Shown here one piece after another: positions 12,661-25,080 of a stretch of DNA of 64,000 bases. A program made the position numbers and the translations under genes. The DNA comes from Antedon mediterranea (lineage: Eukaryota > Echinodermata > Crinoidea > Comatulida > Antedonidae): assembly GCF_964355755.1 (NCBI RefSeq), contig NC_092671.1:14304501-14368500 (forward strand). Reading direction: 5' to 3'. The notes beneath the pieces were generated by a model, which searched no databases, had not been told where the DNA came from, and worked only from the letters and a program-made list of their open reading frames with translations. Position 1 is the first letter of the stretch; every line of letters starts with the position of its first letter.

Positions 12661-13725
12661 GTAAATTCGACTACAAATGTTGTATTAATTGTTAGTTCTT
12701 TTAATATGACGAGACGTTTTTTTGTTGTGTTTTTAGGGTGTGAACAAATGTCAATCAAAATTGTATATATATGTTACTATGTAGTCAGATAGGAGAAACG
12801 TCCGAGCGGTTTAATATATAAAGTTATCAGACAAAGATGAACATACAAAAATGCAGTAAAGTTAAAGTAAAACTTAAAACATATCTTAACTATTTAAAAA
12901 ACCCACCCTGACTTCTGATTGGCCAACCATATTCCAAGTAGTTTGATAAGTTAGCCTTTTTCAAAAATTGAGACAAAATGACCGTTAACTTTGTCTGGGG
13001 CTTTTTTTCTAGGCCACATGGTTTCATAGGATATGTGTAACTGTAAGAGGAGTAACTAAAGGTTACTGGATAATAACCTCTATAGTATGAGTTATTATCA
13101 CAATATATTATTAGAATTGGTGGAAGGAATTATTTGATTCACATTAAAATGAATTGTAGTAGAATTGCTCTTGAAATAAATATAACATATTTGAGAATTT
13201 ACACTACTAAGGAAATAGTCTTGACAAGAATATAGAATTCACCATTTAATGTACACTCAACTGCTTTTTTGGTAAGTGCTTGGGACCTTCAAATACAAAG
13301 TGCAATGAATGATATAATGTAAATTATAATGTAATAATTAAAACTGAATGTAATTTATAAAAATTACAAAATAATTTACAACATTAATCATTGCTCTTTG
13401 GATTTGGTACTGGTACTGGTTCAAATAACCGTCTCACAGAGACATCTGGTAGCCATTGACTTAAAGTTGGCATTTGGATGTGTTACTTTTAAATGTAGGC
13501 CTACAGTATGAGAGTGACTACTAGCATTAAAAACTGTTTTTATTATTATTATTATTATTAACTTTACTGCACATTCAGAATACCATTAGATATGGTGGCC
13601 CAATGGCTAAATTGCATAAATACAAATATTTTGTAAAAAGTGAATATAAAATCACAGAACAAAAAAAAATTGAAGATATACGAAACAGTATAAAAACTAT
13701 CCATGGCTACAAAAATCATTGGGAA
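12661..13725. other. Intergenic; short (TTA)n microsatellite
   Basis: No gene seen. A (TTA)n microsatellite lies at 13538-13560. This stretch is just beyond the stop of the decayed DUF6729 gene. Confidence 0.5.
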
Positions 13726-16700
13726 TCATTCTTGCTTTTTTTTCCGCTCTTGACGAAGGCGACGGATGGCAACCATAGCCGATTTCCATTCTTTAAAAGT
13801 CACATCAGATGTTGCAGCACAATACCAATTTCCATAGTACTGAGTGTGGTTCTTATTTAATCTTGGTTGCTTACACTTTGAGCACACAATCGCAGACGTT
13901 CTTGGTTTGTATATTTTGATCGGTTTCCCTTCCGATATGTCTTTAGCCACTCGTTTTCTGTACAGGAGGGTAGTTCTAGGAATACGAGTACTACTAGCCT
14001 CAGAGACTGATGGTGGAGGTTTTGCTATCTCGCCTGGAACTGGGATCGACGGTTTGTTTCCTAGAGTTGCTAGGCCGGAAGTGTTTTTTGGTAGGACAAA
14101 TGTGAAAGATGGAGCGCTTGTATGAACGTTTAGCACCGCTGGCTTGGTTAAAGGTTCAAGTAGGGTTTTATCAGAGATAAGTTTGGGTATTGTTGCTGAG
14201 ATGCCAGATTCCAACACTTGCCGCTCTTGCTTCTTTGATGTTCTGTTGTACCTGTTGAAAATAAATCAAACACAGTATTTAAAAAACTTTAATGTATTTA
14301 CTGTAGTGTAAAATAACATCAATAACAAGTAAAAACTCACCACTGGATGAGTGTCGTCCGATTTATCTCCATCAACTGAAGCTTAGCAAACAACATCAGG
14401 TGTCCATTCGATAGCACTTTCCGACGAATGTTCTTGTAGCCTTTGGTAATGAGCGGCCAGCGCTGGAAACGTTTACCTTCGATAGATACGGTAGATGGAA
14501 ACGCTTCACATAGTTTTGTAATAATGCACTCCATATATTGATTGCAGTGCGGCCACTGAGCTGGCCCGGTGTTCCGACCATCTTTTAAAAAAACCGCAAA
14601 GAAACAAGTTAGATTTAAGACACATCATGCAACAAAGTTAAAAACGCTGGAAACTGCCTTACCGTCAAGTGCTTTCAACACCAGGTATTACGGAAGTAGT
14701 TTTACTTTTCTTGAACCTGCCTTTCGTCAGGTAATCTTGATGCCGTGCTTTGCGCTTAATGGTTTTGTCATAAGCATCCAGGTTGTTCCACAACTTTGCG
14801 ACATGTTCAGCATGACTTTGACTTATCACTCCACTGTCTTCCTTAAACTGCATAAGGTAGTCTGCCAGGGCTTCAACTTTGGCGTAGCCTGGAATGTTGT
14901 CCGGTCCAGTGGAATCCTCAAGTTCCTAAATTGTAAAATATGAAAACAAAATATATAATCAGACTCGTGCATTGTATTTCAAAACAGAAACAAAATTTGT
15001 GAGGTAGAAGCTAATAATACAAATTTAACTCACTGTGTCAAAAAGGGCTGCTTTTCCTTCACCATCATCATCATTATCGTCACGTGAAGGCAAGGGCTCC
15101 AGGTGGGGTGGTGAGGGTTTTTTTATCATTTCGAGGTTTAAAACAACGCTTAGGTGGTTTGTAGTCTGGTTGAGTCTTGTCATCATACCCTTCATCAACA
15201 TCAAAAGTGTAAATTTCTTCATCAAAGTCTTCATCATAAATGGTATCTGTTTTGACAGGAAATTGAGTTTCGAGCACTTTGTTCGACTGGTTGTACAGGT
15301 ACTCCACTCCGATGAGTTCTCCAGTGTACTTGTTTGGAATGATAAAACTTGTGTACACTTTTTTGCCAATCACTTGCTCTGCCAGTATGTTGAAACCATG
15401 CTGATGCAGTCCACTATATGTACTGGAGATGGGTCCTCCAGACTGGGTAGCAGCTAGTGCACGGTTTGCATTCCATCGAACAAGTCAATCCATCAAGTAA
15501 GCTTGGAAATGTAAGTCGCTAGCAAGCTCACCTGAGAAAAAAATAAACATCCATAATAATGAAATAATACAAAAATCTGTTGATAGGTTTGAAGATTTGG
15601 TAGATACCAAATAAAAAGTAATACTGTACCTGGAATAAACCTGTTAAGGTGAAGGTGAAACGATTCCAAAGAAGTGGAGCCTCTTGCTCAACAATATACT
15701 GGCAAAGTAACTCCACCCTTAAGCATCTCACTGGTTTTTGTGTAGAGCGAGATGCCTTCTGGATCCTGGATGCAGGCGATGTGTCGCTCTTGTGAGCTCC
15801 AGATATCCCAGGTCTGTTCAGAGTCTAAGAGTGGGACGCCCATTGTGTCACGGCCTTCTTCACCATCGAGGGAAGTCAGGAGCTCTCGGATTAGGTTGGC
15901 AGTCTCGCGAGACTTGTTGGCGAAGCTGTGATGGACTGTTCCCGAGACCGCGGTACTTTAGAATCTGCAGGACCCGGGTGTCGCAGGCCAAGTGATACGA
16001 AAGTACAACAGGAAACTGAAGGCGATGTGCTAAATCAAGTTGCTTTAAAACGTTTTCACTCCAGCCAATTTGTCTTTGTTTGCAATTAGAGCACCTTAGT
16101 TGCTCTGTTGCAAGAAAGTACTGGCAGTCTAAATCCAGGACCGGACGAACGATTCCATGGAGGCCGCCTGATGTTAGTGGATAGCTCTTGAAATCTGGCC
16201 GAGGGCAGACCAGCTTGATCTGCCAAGTCTTGCGGGGCAACCAAAGAAGAAGACGATGACCGAAGTAACTGTTGGCCATGGGTATGTTTTTGTTGAGCGG
16301 ATCCGGTTGAGGTGGATAATACCAAAGTTGTTTGAGTTTAGTTGAATCCAACTCTGCGGTCCCCTTCTTCGATTTTTTGAATAAGATTTTTGAAATCCAC
16401 TGTTGATCAATCTCGGGCAAGTTCTTCTTCCATTTATCTGGTAAGAGACAATCTGCAAGAAAAACCAAAACAAAATTGTATAATTAATTAAACTACATTA
16501 TGTAATTTTCATTTTCTAGTTTTAAACATCAAAATAATTAAAATTACATGAAATAAACTACCTTCACTCTGTTTGATAGTTATTGTAGTGGATGGCATAG
16601 TACTAACAGGTTCATAGGATGTATTTGGTTGAGCTGTAAGACGGAAAATTAAAGAATATTTAGCAGTAAACTACTTTCATTCGCTATCTACAGTATGCTA

Positions 16701-17541
16701 TAAAGCAATGTATTTAAACAACACGATTTTATGATTGAGTATAAATGAATGCATAAAAAAACCTAAACCCAGCAAACCTACAACATACACAGGCACTAAA
16801 AATGCAAAACCTCAAATTATTAATTTAGAAAATGCACAAAAAACACAAAATATTGAATAAGTCTTACCTGGTGCATATGAGGTTGATGGTTGCAAAGAAG
16901 CATCAAAGACATCAGTACCAGAAAGTGTTTTATCTGTGACATCCTCAACCTTTTGTAACTTAATACCAACAGGTATGTACGATGTCTGTCTAGTTGGGCA
17001 TTTCCTGCGGCATTTTATTTCTTTCATTGCTATGGCTTCTTTGCCTTCTGGGAAAGACTCCAAGTACCTCTTAAAGTTGAATTTGTTAATACTAAGTGAA
17101 CTTGTACTTGGAATTTCATTAGCCATTTTAATTACAAAACATACTGCATATTCCAGTACATTTTCGACCATCCACTTGAATGTTTGTCCACTGTATTTAC
17201 TATGCTGAAACTTGTAGCAGCCCAATACATCACATTCATCTTTGATGTTTCCACCCAGCCTGCACACCTCCTTCAAGGCATCTTGGCGTACATCATCAGG
17301 AGTTAGACACTTGCCAGTTGGTCGTTTTCTCAAGCTGTTAAATACTACAGCAGCAGATGTATCTTCAAGAATTAAGGCACCCTCTTCACTGCGCCGAAAA
17401 GTTGGTCTGAATATACTGTACTTTCTATTGAACACCTGCAAAACTAAAAAAACTGATCAAAGGCAAAAATATATGTAAGTAAAGTATGTGCTAAAAGAAA
17501 ATGTTACCCGTATAATGCCACTGTGCACCGTAACAAATGGC
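13726..17541 (-). pseudogene. Decayed DUF6729-family gene with missing central domain
   Basis: Exon-like blocks on the minus strand: 17509-17541 (doubtful), 16868-17435, 16562-16633, a long block 15630-16452, 15034-15531, about 14668-14930, 14341-14581 and 13726-14251, with GT/AG borders. Family features seen are PPQPDP and FGHRLLLWLPRKTWQIKLVC, the LDLDCQYFLATEQL/CSNCKQRQIGWS zinc-ribbon-like part, CIQDPEGISLYTKT, YTGELIGVEYLY, AQWPHC, FVLPKN, and a C-terminal CSKCKQPR...YYGNWYC finger. Lesions: the frame jumps near 15910-15940, where the family's long central transposase-like region should be; a frame change near 15690; a TGA at 15485-15487 (MD*LVRW); a frame change at a 7-base T run near 15125; and one at about 14668. 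The 5' end is unresolved. DUF6729 proteins are multicopy in fish and marine invertebrates and look transposon-derived. Base-level indels could partly be assembly error; the missing domain could not. Confidence 0.75.
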
Positions 17542-19358
17542 TGTAAATAAAAGAAAATCAAATCTAAATAAAATAAAATATCTGTGGGTTAAAATTTCTC
17601 AAGTAATAATTAATAGTAGACCAAGACTTTAAATGTAACATATTAATAAAATGAATTACATATAGCATTAAAACATATCTACTAAGAACAAACTATTTTA
17701 TCTAAATTAAATTAAGAAAATATTACATATGAATAATTATGGTTTTTTTTTCAATTAAAAAAACTATATAAAGAATTACAACATAAATTAGAGTAAATTG
17801 AATAATCTTTGTTTATTAAACAGTGTATGTATCAACTCTTTGATCTCTGAGCACTTCCTTTAAAGCTCAGGTACAGGCATGAATTTTAAATATAATATTT
17901 GTTTAATTGTACATAAATCAAATATTTGTAACAGAAATCAAGACGAAAAAACATGAATTTCCCTTAATATGATCAAATAGAAAATTTGGCAACATTCTGC
18001 CATAAAAACCAGGAAGACCTTTTTTCAGTAGTTAGGTAGTTTAACCTAATGTAATAGCATGTCTGGTGACTACCTAGAAGGTGAAAAAAGATGGTGGATA
18101 TACGGTGGATAATTTTTGCTATAGCATAAAAATAAAAATCTGAAGTTGAATAAAAATACAAGAAATGTAAAATTCAAGTTATATTACCTATATTTAGTCA
18201 TCTGATAACATTTTTTACCACACTGTTTATTTTTCATAGCTTTTTAAAATGCCTCTCTATTTACAAAATGTGTGTACAAAAGAATAGAGATTTTACTGTG
18301 TAATTTGAACTATCCCCCCACTGATAAGAAAGTGCTTATTTTCAACAAGCTCATGTAACACAAATAAAATCCCCAAAATTATGAAACATAGGGGAAACTA
18401 TAGATCGATAATTATTGGAATGTATGATCAATAGAAATTTTTTGCCCGCACCTGGCCTTTAATGCAATCAAATTATTTGAGAATCTTATCTAAATCCACA
18501 AATACAGTTGATTGTCTAATTAAACGAATGCTTTAGATCAAAGAGTTGAAGCCTACACTTAATTAAACAATCATTATAATAAAAGTTAAATTGCTTATCT
18601 ATCAATTAGAAGGGTTGACATGTGAACAAGGCTTTACTCTGTTTCCCATGGATGCTATTCTGATACAGCACACATTTAGTTTTTTATAGTTTAAAATTAT
18701 GTTTAGGCCTAAAATCTATTACAGGGTACATAGGCTAGTCTAACTAGTAGTAGGATTGTTAAAATATTAAATAAATTAAACTTTAAAGAATAGATTAATT
18801 ACTTTAAACTAAATTTATTTACTATGGGATGGTTCTACGATAAATACTAATCTAAGCCTAGGCCTAGTCTATCTAACCATGGAGAAATACCACGATCTAA
18901 CTATGTATAGTAGATAACTTTTGAAGAAAAAAAATAACAGGGAGCCCTAAGTAGGTAGCATCTTACTAGGGCCTAGCCCTTGCAGGCCCATGGTTTGACT
19001 TACAATTCATGGCAACCAAAAATGATCTAGGCCTACCTAGGTCTTTCTATCTAGCCTAGGCGGCCTATATAGTAAATACATTAATTAAAGTAAGTGTCGA
19101 GTGACACTACCTATATCTAAACCCTAACTAACCTATAAAGGCATGCGTTATTGTTAATACTTTGTGAAATATATGTAGGCCTACTTGTAATTAGGGGAAG
19201 TAATAATAGCAAATGCATTTTACCCCCACAGAGCAGTAGTAACTTTCTAGATGATACTTCTTACTCTATTGGTATTACAATTTCTAAGCATACTTTTGGA
19301 ATGTTTCTGATTGTTCTTATAATAATTATACATGGTTTCTTAAAATCTAAACACATTC
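17542..19358. other. Intergenic; AGGCCTA-rich tract
   Basis: AT-rich, with no supported gene. 18840-19080 is dense in AGGCCTA words like 4500-4900. The missing 5' exons of the DUF6729 gene may lie here but were not identified. Confidence 0.4.
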
Positions 19359-20512
19359 TAGAATGTTCATGTAGATGTTACTGTATATTATGTTAGGAAA
19401 TGGTAATTTATGACGATGTCAAACATCTTCAATACCGAGTGGCAAAGGCGCGCATATAGGCGCTGTATAATATCTAACTTGCCGTTTAACACAATAGCAT
19501 TCGTATTGATTTAGACTTGATACCAAGGTCCATACGATGGCAAAGGTTGACGATGTCAAACATCTTCAATACCGATACAGCTGGCAAAGGCGCGCTTATA
19601 GGCGCGGTATAATATCTAACTTGCCGTTTAACACAATAGCATTCGTATTGATTTAGACTTGATACCAAGGTCCATACGATGGCAAACGTTGACGATGTCA
19701 AACATCTTCAATACCGATACAGCTGGCAAAGGCGCGCATATAGGCGCGGTATAATACCTAACTTGCCGTTTAAGACAATTGCATTCGTTCGATGTATGAA
19801 ATGAACGTAAACTTTTTATGACAAACCTATTCTTCAAGACCCCCGCACCAAGGACAGTGCGTGTCTTATTGTAAAATCATTCAACATGGTTATCTAGCAT
19901 TCGTTCGATAATTCTTTAGAAAATAAACCCAAAATCTTTACTTCGACGCCTAATGACAGCGTGCGTCAATGTTTTCAGTTTACAAACAGCGTCGTCTTAC
20001 AATCACAATGCGTGTTAAAAATACCGGGATCATACAAAATGCAAGACAGAGAAATAAAAAAAATACATATTTATACTGCACATATTATTTATTTTCAAAT
20101 ACCATATTCATTCAATCCACGGATATAACATCGCGAATCATTGTTAGGCATGCTATAATACAAACTTTTAAACAATAATCATTACTTCGACGCCTAATGA
20201 CAGCGTCAATGTTTTTAAGACTATATTTTTGTGTGTTTCTGCCTAAGTCAGCTGTGTGACTTAGGCAATTAAGGAGAGCTGACTTATGATCTGCCTAACT
20301 CACTGCTTATATCATTATACTGCCCTCTGTACATTATCTGAGTGCTTTTATATACATTTGCACATGCTCAGATCGTTTTTTGTGTTTCTGCCTAAGTCAG
20401 CTGTGTGACTTAGGCAATTAAGGAGAGGAGACTCATGATTTTTTTAATAAAATAAGAAAAAATTTTTATAGTATATTTTTAGTCGCGTGGACGCGACTCT
20501 ATAGTTCACTAT

Positions 20513-20562
20513 GTCGGTCGGTTGGTCGGTCTGTCGGTCTGTCGGTCTGTCTGTCGGTCCGG
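20513..20562 (+). repeat. (GTCG/GTCT)n microsatellite
   Basis: Imperfect GTCGGTCGGTTGGTCGGTCT-type run. The mirrored position near 21285 has lost most of it, so the inner arms differ here. Confidence 0.8.
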
Positions 20563-21349
20563 TATCACTATGCGTTTTATCGCTTTTCTGTACTTTTTGA
20601 ACTGTTTTGATGTACAGAAAAGTTTTAAAGTACATTACTTTTTGAAAGTTCATTTTTATTCTGAGAGCATGCGACTTATGGCTGTTGGCCTTATTTGGAA
20701 AAAATCTCTGTACTATAGTACAGGAAAATTTCCAAATAATGGCCGATTTTCGACCCTTTTATTTTTTGACATAAATGGTTACTATTGCATAAGGAACATG
20801 CGCAGATACGAATAATGGGTTCTGCGCATGTCAATTCACATGCGCCGAACCCATTATTCGACTCTGCGCATGTTTATTATGCAATAGTAACCATTTATGT
20901 CAAAAGTAACCACTTTAATAAGAATAATGGGTTCTGCGCATGTGAATTGTGTTATAGTAACCATTTATGTCAAATATGGTTATGATAGTACAATTGATAT
21001 GCCCAGAACCTATTATTCGACTCTGCGCATGTTTATTATGCTATAGTAACCATTTATATCAAAAAATAAAAGGGTCGAAAATCGGCAATTTTTTGGAAAT
21101 TTTCCTGTACTATAGTACAGAGATTTTGTCAAAACAAGGCCACCAACCATAAGTCGCATGCTCTCAGAAAAAAAATGAACTTTCAAAAAGTAATGTACTT
21201 TAAAACTTTTCTGTACATCAAAACAGTTCAAAAAGTACAGAAAAGCGATAAAACGCATAGTGATACCGGACCGACAGACAGATATAGAGTCGCGTCCACG
21301 CGACTAAAAATATACTATAAAAATGTCTTTCTTATTTCATTAAAAAAAT

Positions 21350-23360
21350 CATGAGTCTTCTCTCCTTAATTGCCTAAGTCACACAGCTGACTTAGGCAGA
21401 AACACAAAAAACGATCTGAGCATGTGCAAATGTATATAAAAGCACTCAGATAATGTACAGAGGGCAGTATAATGATATAAGCAGTGAGTTAGGCAGATCA
21501 TAAGTCAGCTCTCCTTAATTGCCTAAGTCACACAGCTGACTTGGGCAGAAACACAACAAATATAGTACATTGATATAAGCAGTGAGTTAGGCAGAAAAAA
21601 AAAAAATTATGACTTACACACTTTTGTTATGAGGCTGTCGATATCATCTATATACAAAAAATGCTACCTTTAAGTAACAAAATTTAATAGCATCAGCTCT
21701 TCAGATTAAAATTAACACTGATGATTTTAGAAAAAGAAAGTAGCAATAAAAGAGAAAGAATGTGTAACAAATGGGTTAAAAAATATACTATAAAAATGTA
21801 TTTCTTATTTTATTTAAAAAATCAGGAGTCTCCTCTCCTTAATTGCCTAAGTCACACAGCTGACTTAGGCAGAAACACAAAAAAACGATCTGAGAATGTG
21901 CAAATGTATATAAAAGCACTCAGATAATGTACAGAGGGCAGTGTAATGATATAAGCAGTGAATTAGGCAGATCATAAGTCAGCTCTCCTTAATTGCCTAA
22001 GTCACACAGCTGACTTAGGCAGAAACACAAAAAATATAGTATATTGATATAAGCAGTGAGTTAGGCAGAAAAACAAAAAACAAATTATGACTTAGACACT
22101 TTTGTTATGAGGCTGTCGATATCATCTATATACAAAAAATGCTTAAGTAACAAAATTTAATAGCATCAGCTCTTCAGATTAAAATTAACACTGATGATTT
22201 TAGAAAAGGAAAGTAGCAATAAAGAGAAAGAATTAAAAAATCATGAGTCTCCTCTTCTTAATTGCCTAAGTCACACAGCTGACTTAGGCAGAAACACAAA
22301 AAACGATCTGAGCATGTGCAAATGTATATAAAAGCACTCAGATAATGTACAGAGGGCAGTATAATGATATAAGCAGTGAGTTAGGCAGATCATAAGTCAG
22401 CTCTCCTTAATTGCCTAAGTCACACAGCTGACTTGGGCAGAAACACAACAAATATAGTACATTGATATAAGCAGTGAGTTAGGCAGAAAAACAAAAAAAA
22501 AAATTATGACTTACACACTTTTGTTATGAGGCTGTCGATATCATCTATATACAAAAAATGCTACCTTTAAGTAACAAAATTTAATAGCATCAGCTCTTCA
22601 GATTAAAATTAACACTGATGATTTTAGAAAAAGAAAGTAGCAATAAAAGAGAAAGAATGTGTAACAAATTGGTAAAAAAATATACTATAAAAATGTATTT
22701 CTTATTTTATTTAAAAAATCAGGAGTAGCCTCTCCTTAATTGCCTAAGTCACACAGCTGACTTAGGCAGAAACACAAAAAAACGATCTGAGAATGTGCAA
22801 ATGTATATAAAAGCACTCAGATAATGTACAGAGGGCAGTATAATGATATAAGCAGTGAGTTAGGCAGATCATAAGTCAGCTCTCCTTAATTGCCTAAGCC
22901 ACACAGCTGACTTAGGCAGAAACACAAAAAATATAGTATATTGATATAAGCAGTGAGTTAGGCAGAAAAACAAAAAACAAATTATGACTTAGACACTTTT
23001 GTTATGAGGCTGTCGATATCATCTATATACAAAAAATGCTACCTTTAAGTAACAAAATTTAATAGCATCAGCTCTTCAGATTAAAATTAACACTGATGAT
23101 TTTAGAAAAGGAAAGTAGCAATAAAGAGAAAGAATTAAAAAATCATGAGTCTCCTCTTCTTAATTGCCTAAGTCACACAGCTGACTTAGGCAGAAACACA
23201 AAAAACGATCTGAGCATGTGCAAATGTATATAAAAGCACTCAGATAATGTACAGAGGGCAGTATAATGATATAAGCAGTGAGTTAGGCAGATCATAAGTC
23301 AGCTCTCCTTAATTGCCTAAGTCACACAGCTGACTTAGGCAGAAACACACAAAAATATAG
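21350..23360. repeat. Higher-order tandem repeat in the foldback core
   Basis: A block marked by TAATGTACAGAGGGCAG starts near 21451, 21925, 22343, 22822 and 23245. The spacings alternate 474, 418, 479 and 423 bp, that is a dimeric unit of about 892-902 bp. Each block carries two copies of the hairpin GCCTAAGTCA-CACAGC-TGACTTAGGC. Confidence 0.8.
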
Positions 23361-24233
23361 TCTTAAAAACATTGAAGCTGTCATTAGGCGTCGAAGTAAT
23401 GATTATTGTTTAAAAGTTTGTAATATAGCATGCCTAACAATGATTCGCGATGTTATATCCGTGGATTGAATGAATATGGTATTTGAAAATAAATAATATG
23501 TGCAGTATAAATATGTATTTTTTTTATTTCTCTGTCTTGCATTTTGTATGATCCCGGTATTTTTAACACGCATTGTGATTGTAAGACGACGCTGTTCTCT
23601 CTTTGGTTGTAAACTGAAAACATTGACGCACGCTGTCATTAGGCGTCGAAGTAAAGATTTTGGGTTTATTTTCTAAAGAATTATCGAACGAATGCTAGAT
23701 GACCATGTTGAATGATTTTACAATAAGACACGCACTGTCCTTGGTGCGGGGGTCTTGAAGAATAGGTTTGTCATAAAAAGTTCACGGTCATTTCATACAT
23801 CGAACGAATGCAATTGTCTTAAACGGCAAGTTAGGTACTATACCGCGCCTATATGCGCGCCTTTGCCAGCTGTATCGGTATTGAAGATGTTTGACATCGT
23901 CAACGTTTGCCATCGTATGGACCTTGGTATCAAGTCTAAATCAATACGAATGCTATTGTGTTAAACGGCAAGTTAGATATTATACCGCGCCTATATGCGC
24001 GCCTTTGCCAGCTGTATCGGTATTGAAGATGTTTGACATCGTCAACGTTTGCCATCGTATGGACCTTGGTATCAAGTCTAAATCAATACGAATGCTATTG
24101 TGTTAAACGGCAAGTTAGATATTATACCGCGCCTATATGCGCGCCTTTGCCACTCGGTATTGAAGATGTTTGACATCGTCATAAATTACCATTTCCTAAC
24201 ATAATATACAGTAACATCTACATGAACATTCTA

Positions 24234-25080
24234 TTGTCCATTTATGTCAAAACTGGTTACTATAGCACAATTGACATGCGCAGAACCCATTATTCGCCTC
24301 TGCGCATGTTTTTATGCTATAGTAACCATTTAGGTCAAAACTGGTTACTATAGCACAATTAACATGTGCAGAACCCATTAGTCGACTCTGCGCATGTTTA
24401 TTATGCAATAGTAACCATTTATGTCAAAATAATAATAATGTCGATAAATGAAATTTTCGAAAAATGGCCGATTTTTGACCCTTTTATTTTATTACATAAA
24501 TGGTTACTATTGCATAATAAACATGCACAGAGACGAATAATAGGTTCTGCGCATGTCAATTGTGCTATAGTAACCAGTTTTTACATAAATGGTTACTATT
24601 GCTTAATGAACATACGCAGAGGCGACTAATGGGTTCTGTGCATGTTAATTGTGCTTTAGTAACCATTTTTATCGAAAAATAAAAAGGTCGAAAATTTGCC
24701 ATTTTTTTGAAAAAAATCCATGTACTATAGTACAGAGAAATTTTCGAAAAATGGTCGATTTTCAACCCTTTTATTTTTTGACATAAATGGTTACTATTGC
24801 ATAATAAACATGCGCAGAGACGAATAATGGGTTCTGCGCATGTCAATTGTGCTATAGTAACCAGTTTTGACATAAATGGTTACTATTGCTTAATGAACAT
24901 GAATAATGGGTTCTGCGCATGTTAATTGTGCTATCATAACCATATTTGACATAAATGGTTACTATAGCATAATAAACATTCGCAGAGGCGAGTAATGGGT
25001 TCTGCGCATGTCAATTGTGCTATAGTAACCAGTTTTATCGAAAAACAAAAAGGTCGAAAATTTGCCATTTTTGAAACATT
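24234..25080. repeat. H1 hairpin-repeat field, second cluster
   Basis: At least seven head-to-tail modules with GGTTACTAT...CATGCGCAGA and the mirrored TCTGCGCATGT...CTATAGTAACC. A CTGTACTATAGTACAG-like palindrome occurs near 24720. The cluster directly abuts the foldback element. Confidence 0.75.

Larger units (their letters stand above)
19359..24233. mobile_element. Foldback-like element, 4.9 kb, with about 1.1-kb inverted arms
   Basis: 19359-about 20450 is repeated in reverse complement at about 23140-24233, nearly identical across the arm. Both ends begin TAGAATGTTCATGTAGATG when read inward. Each arm starts with three tandem copies of a 137-142-bp unit (GACGATGTCAAACATCTTCA ...). Inside is a second inverted repeat (about 20220-20890 against 20930-21560) centred near 20905, then a tandem core. 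No transposase frame is visible, so it is non-autonomous or structural. No clear target-site duplication was seen; the right end runs straight into H1 hairpin repeats. This architecture is known from Foldback-type elements. Confidence 0.75.

Noticed and set aside
13603-13860. Plus-strand ORFs over the DUF6729 region (also 15035-15457, 16936-17208)
   Set aside because: Antisense shadows; the minus-strand frames carry the recognisable family motifs and splice sites.
19486-24106. Matching small ORFs in both foldback arms
   Set aside because: They are the same repeat read in opposite orientations; no motif, and frames follow the 142-bp tandem unit.
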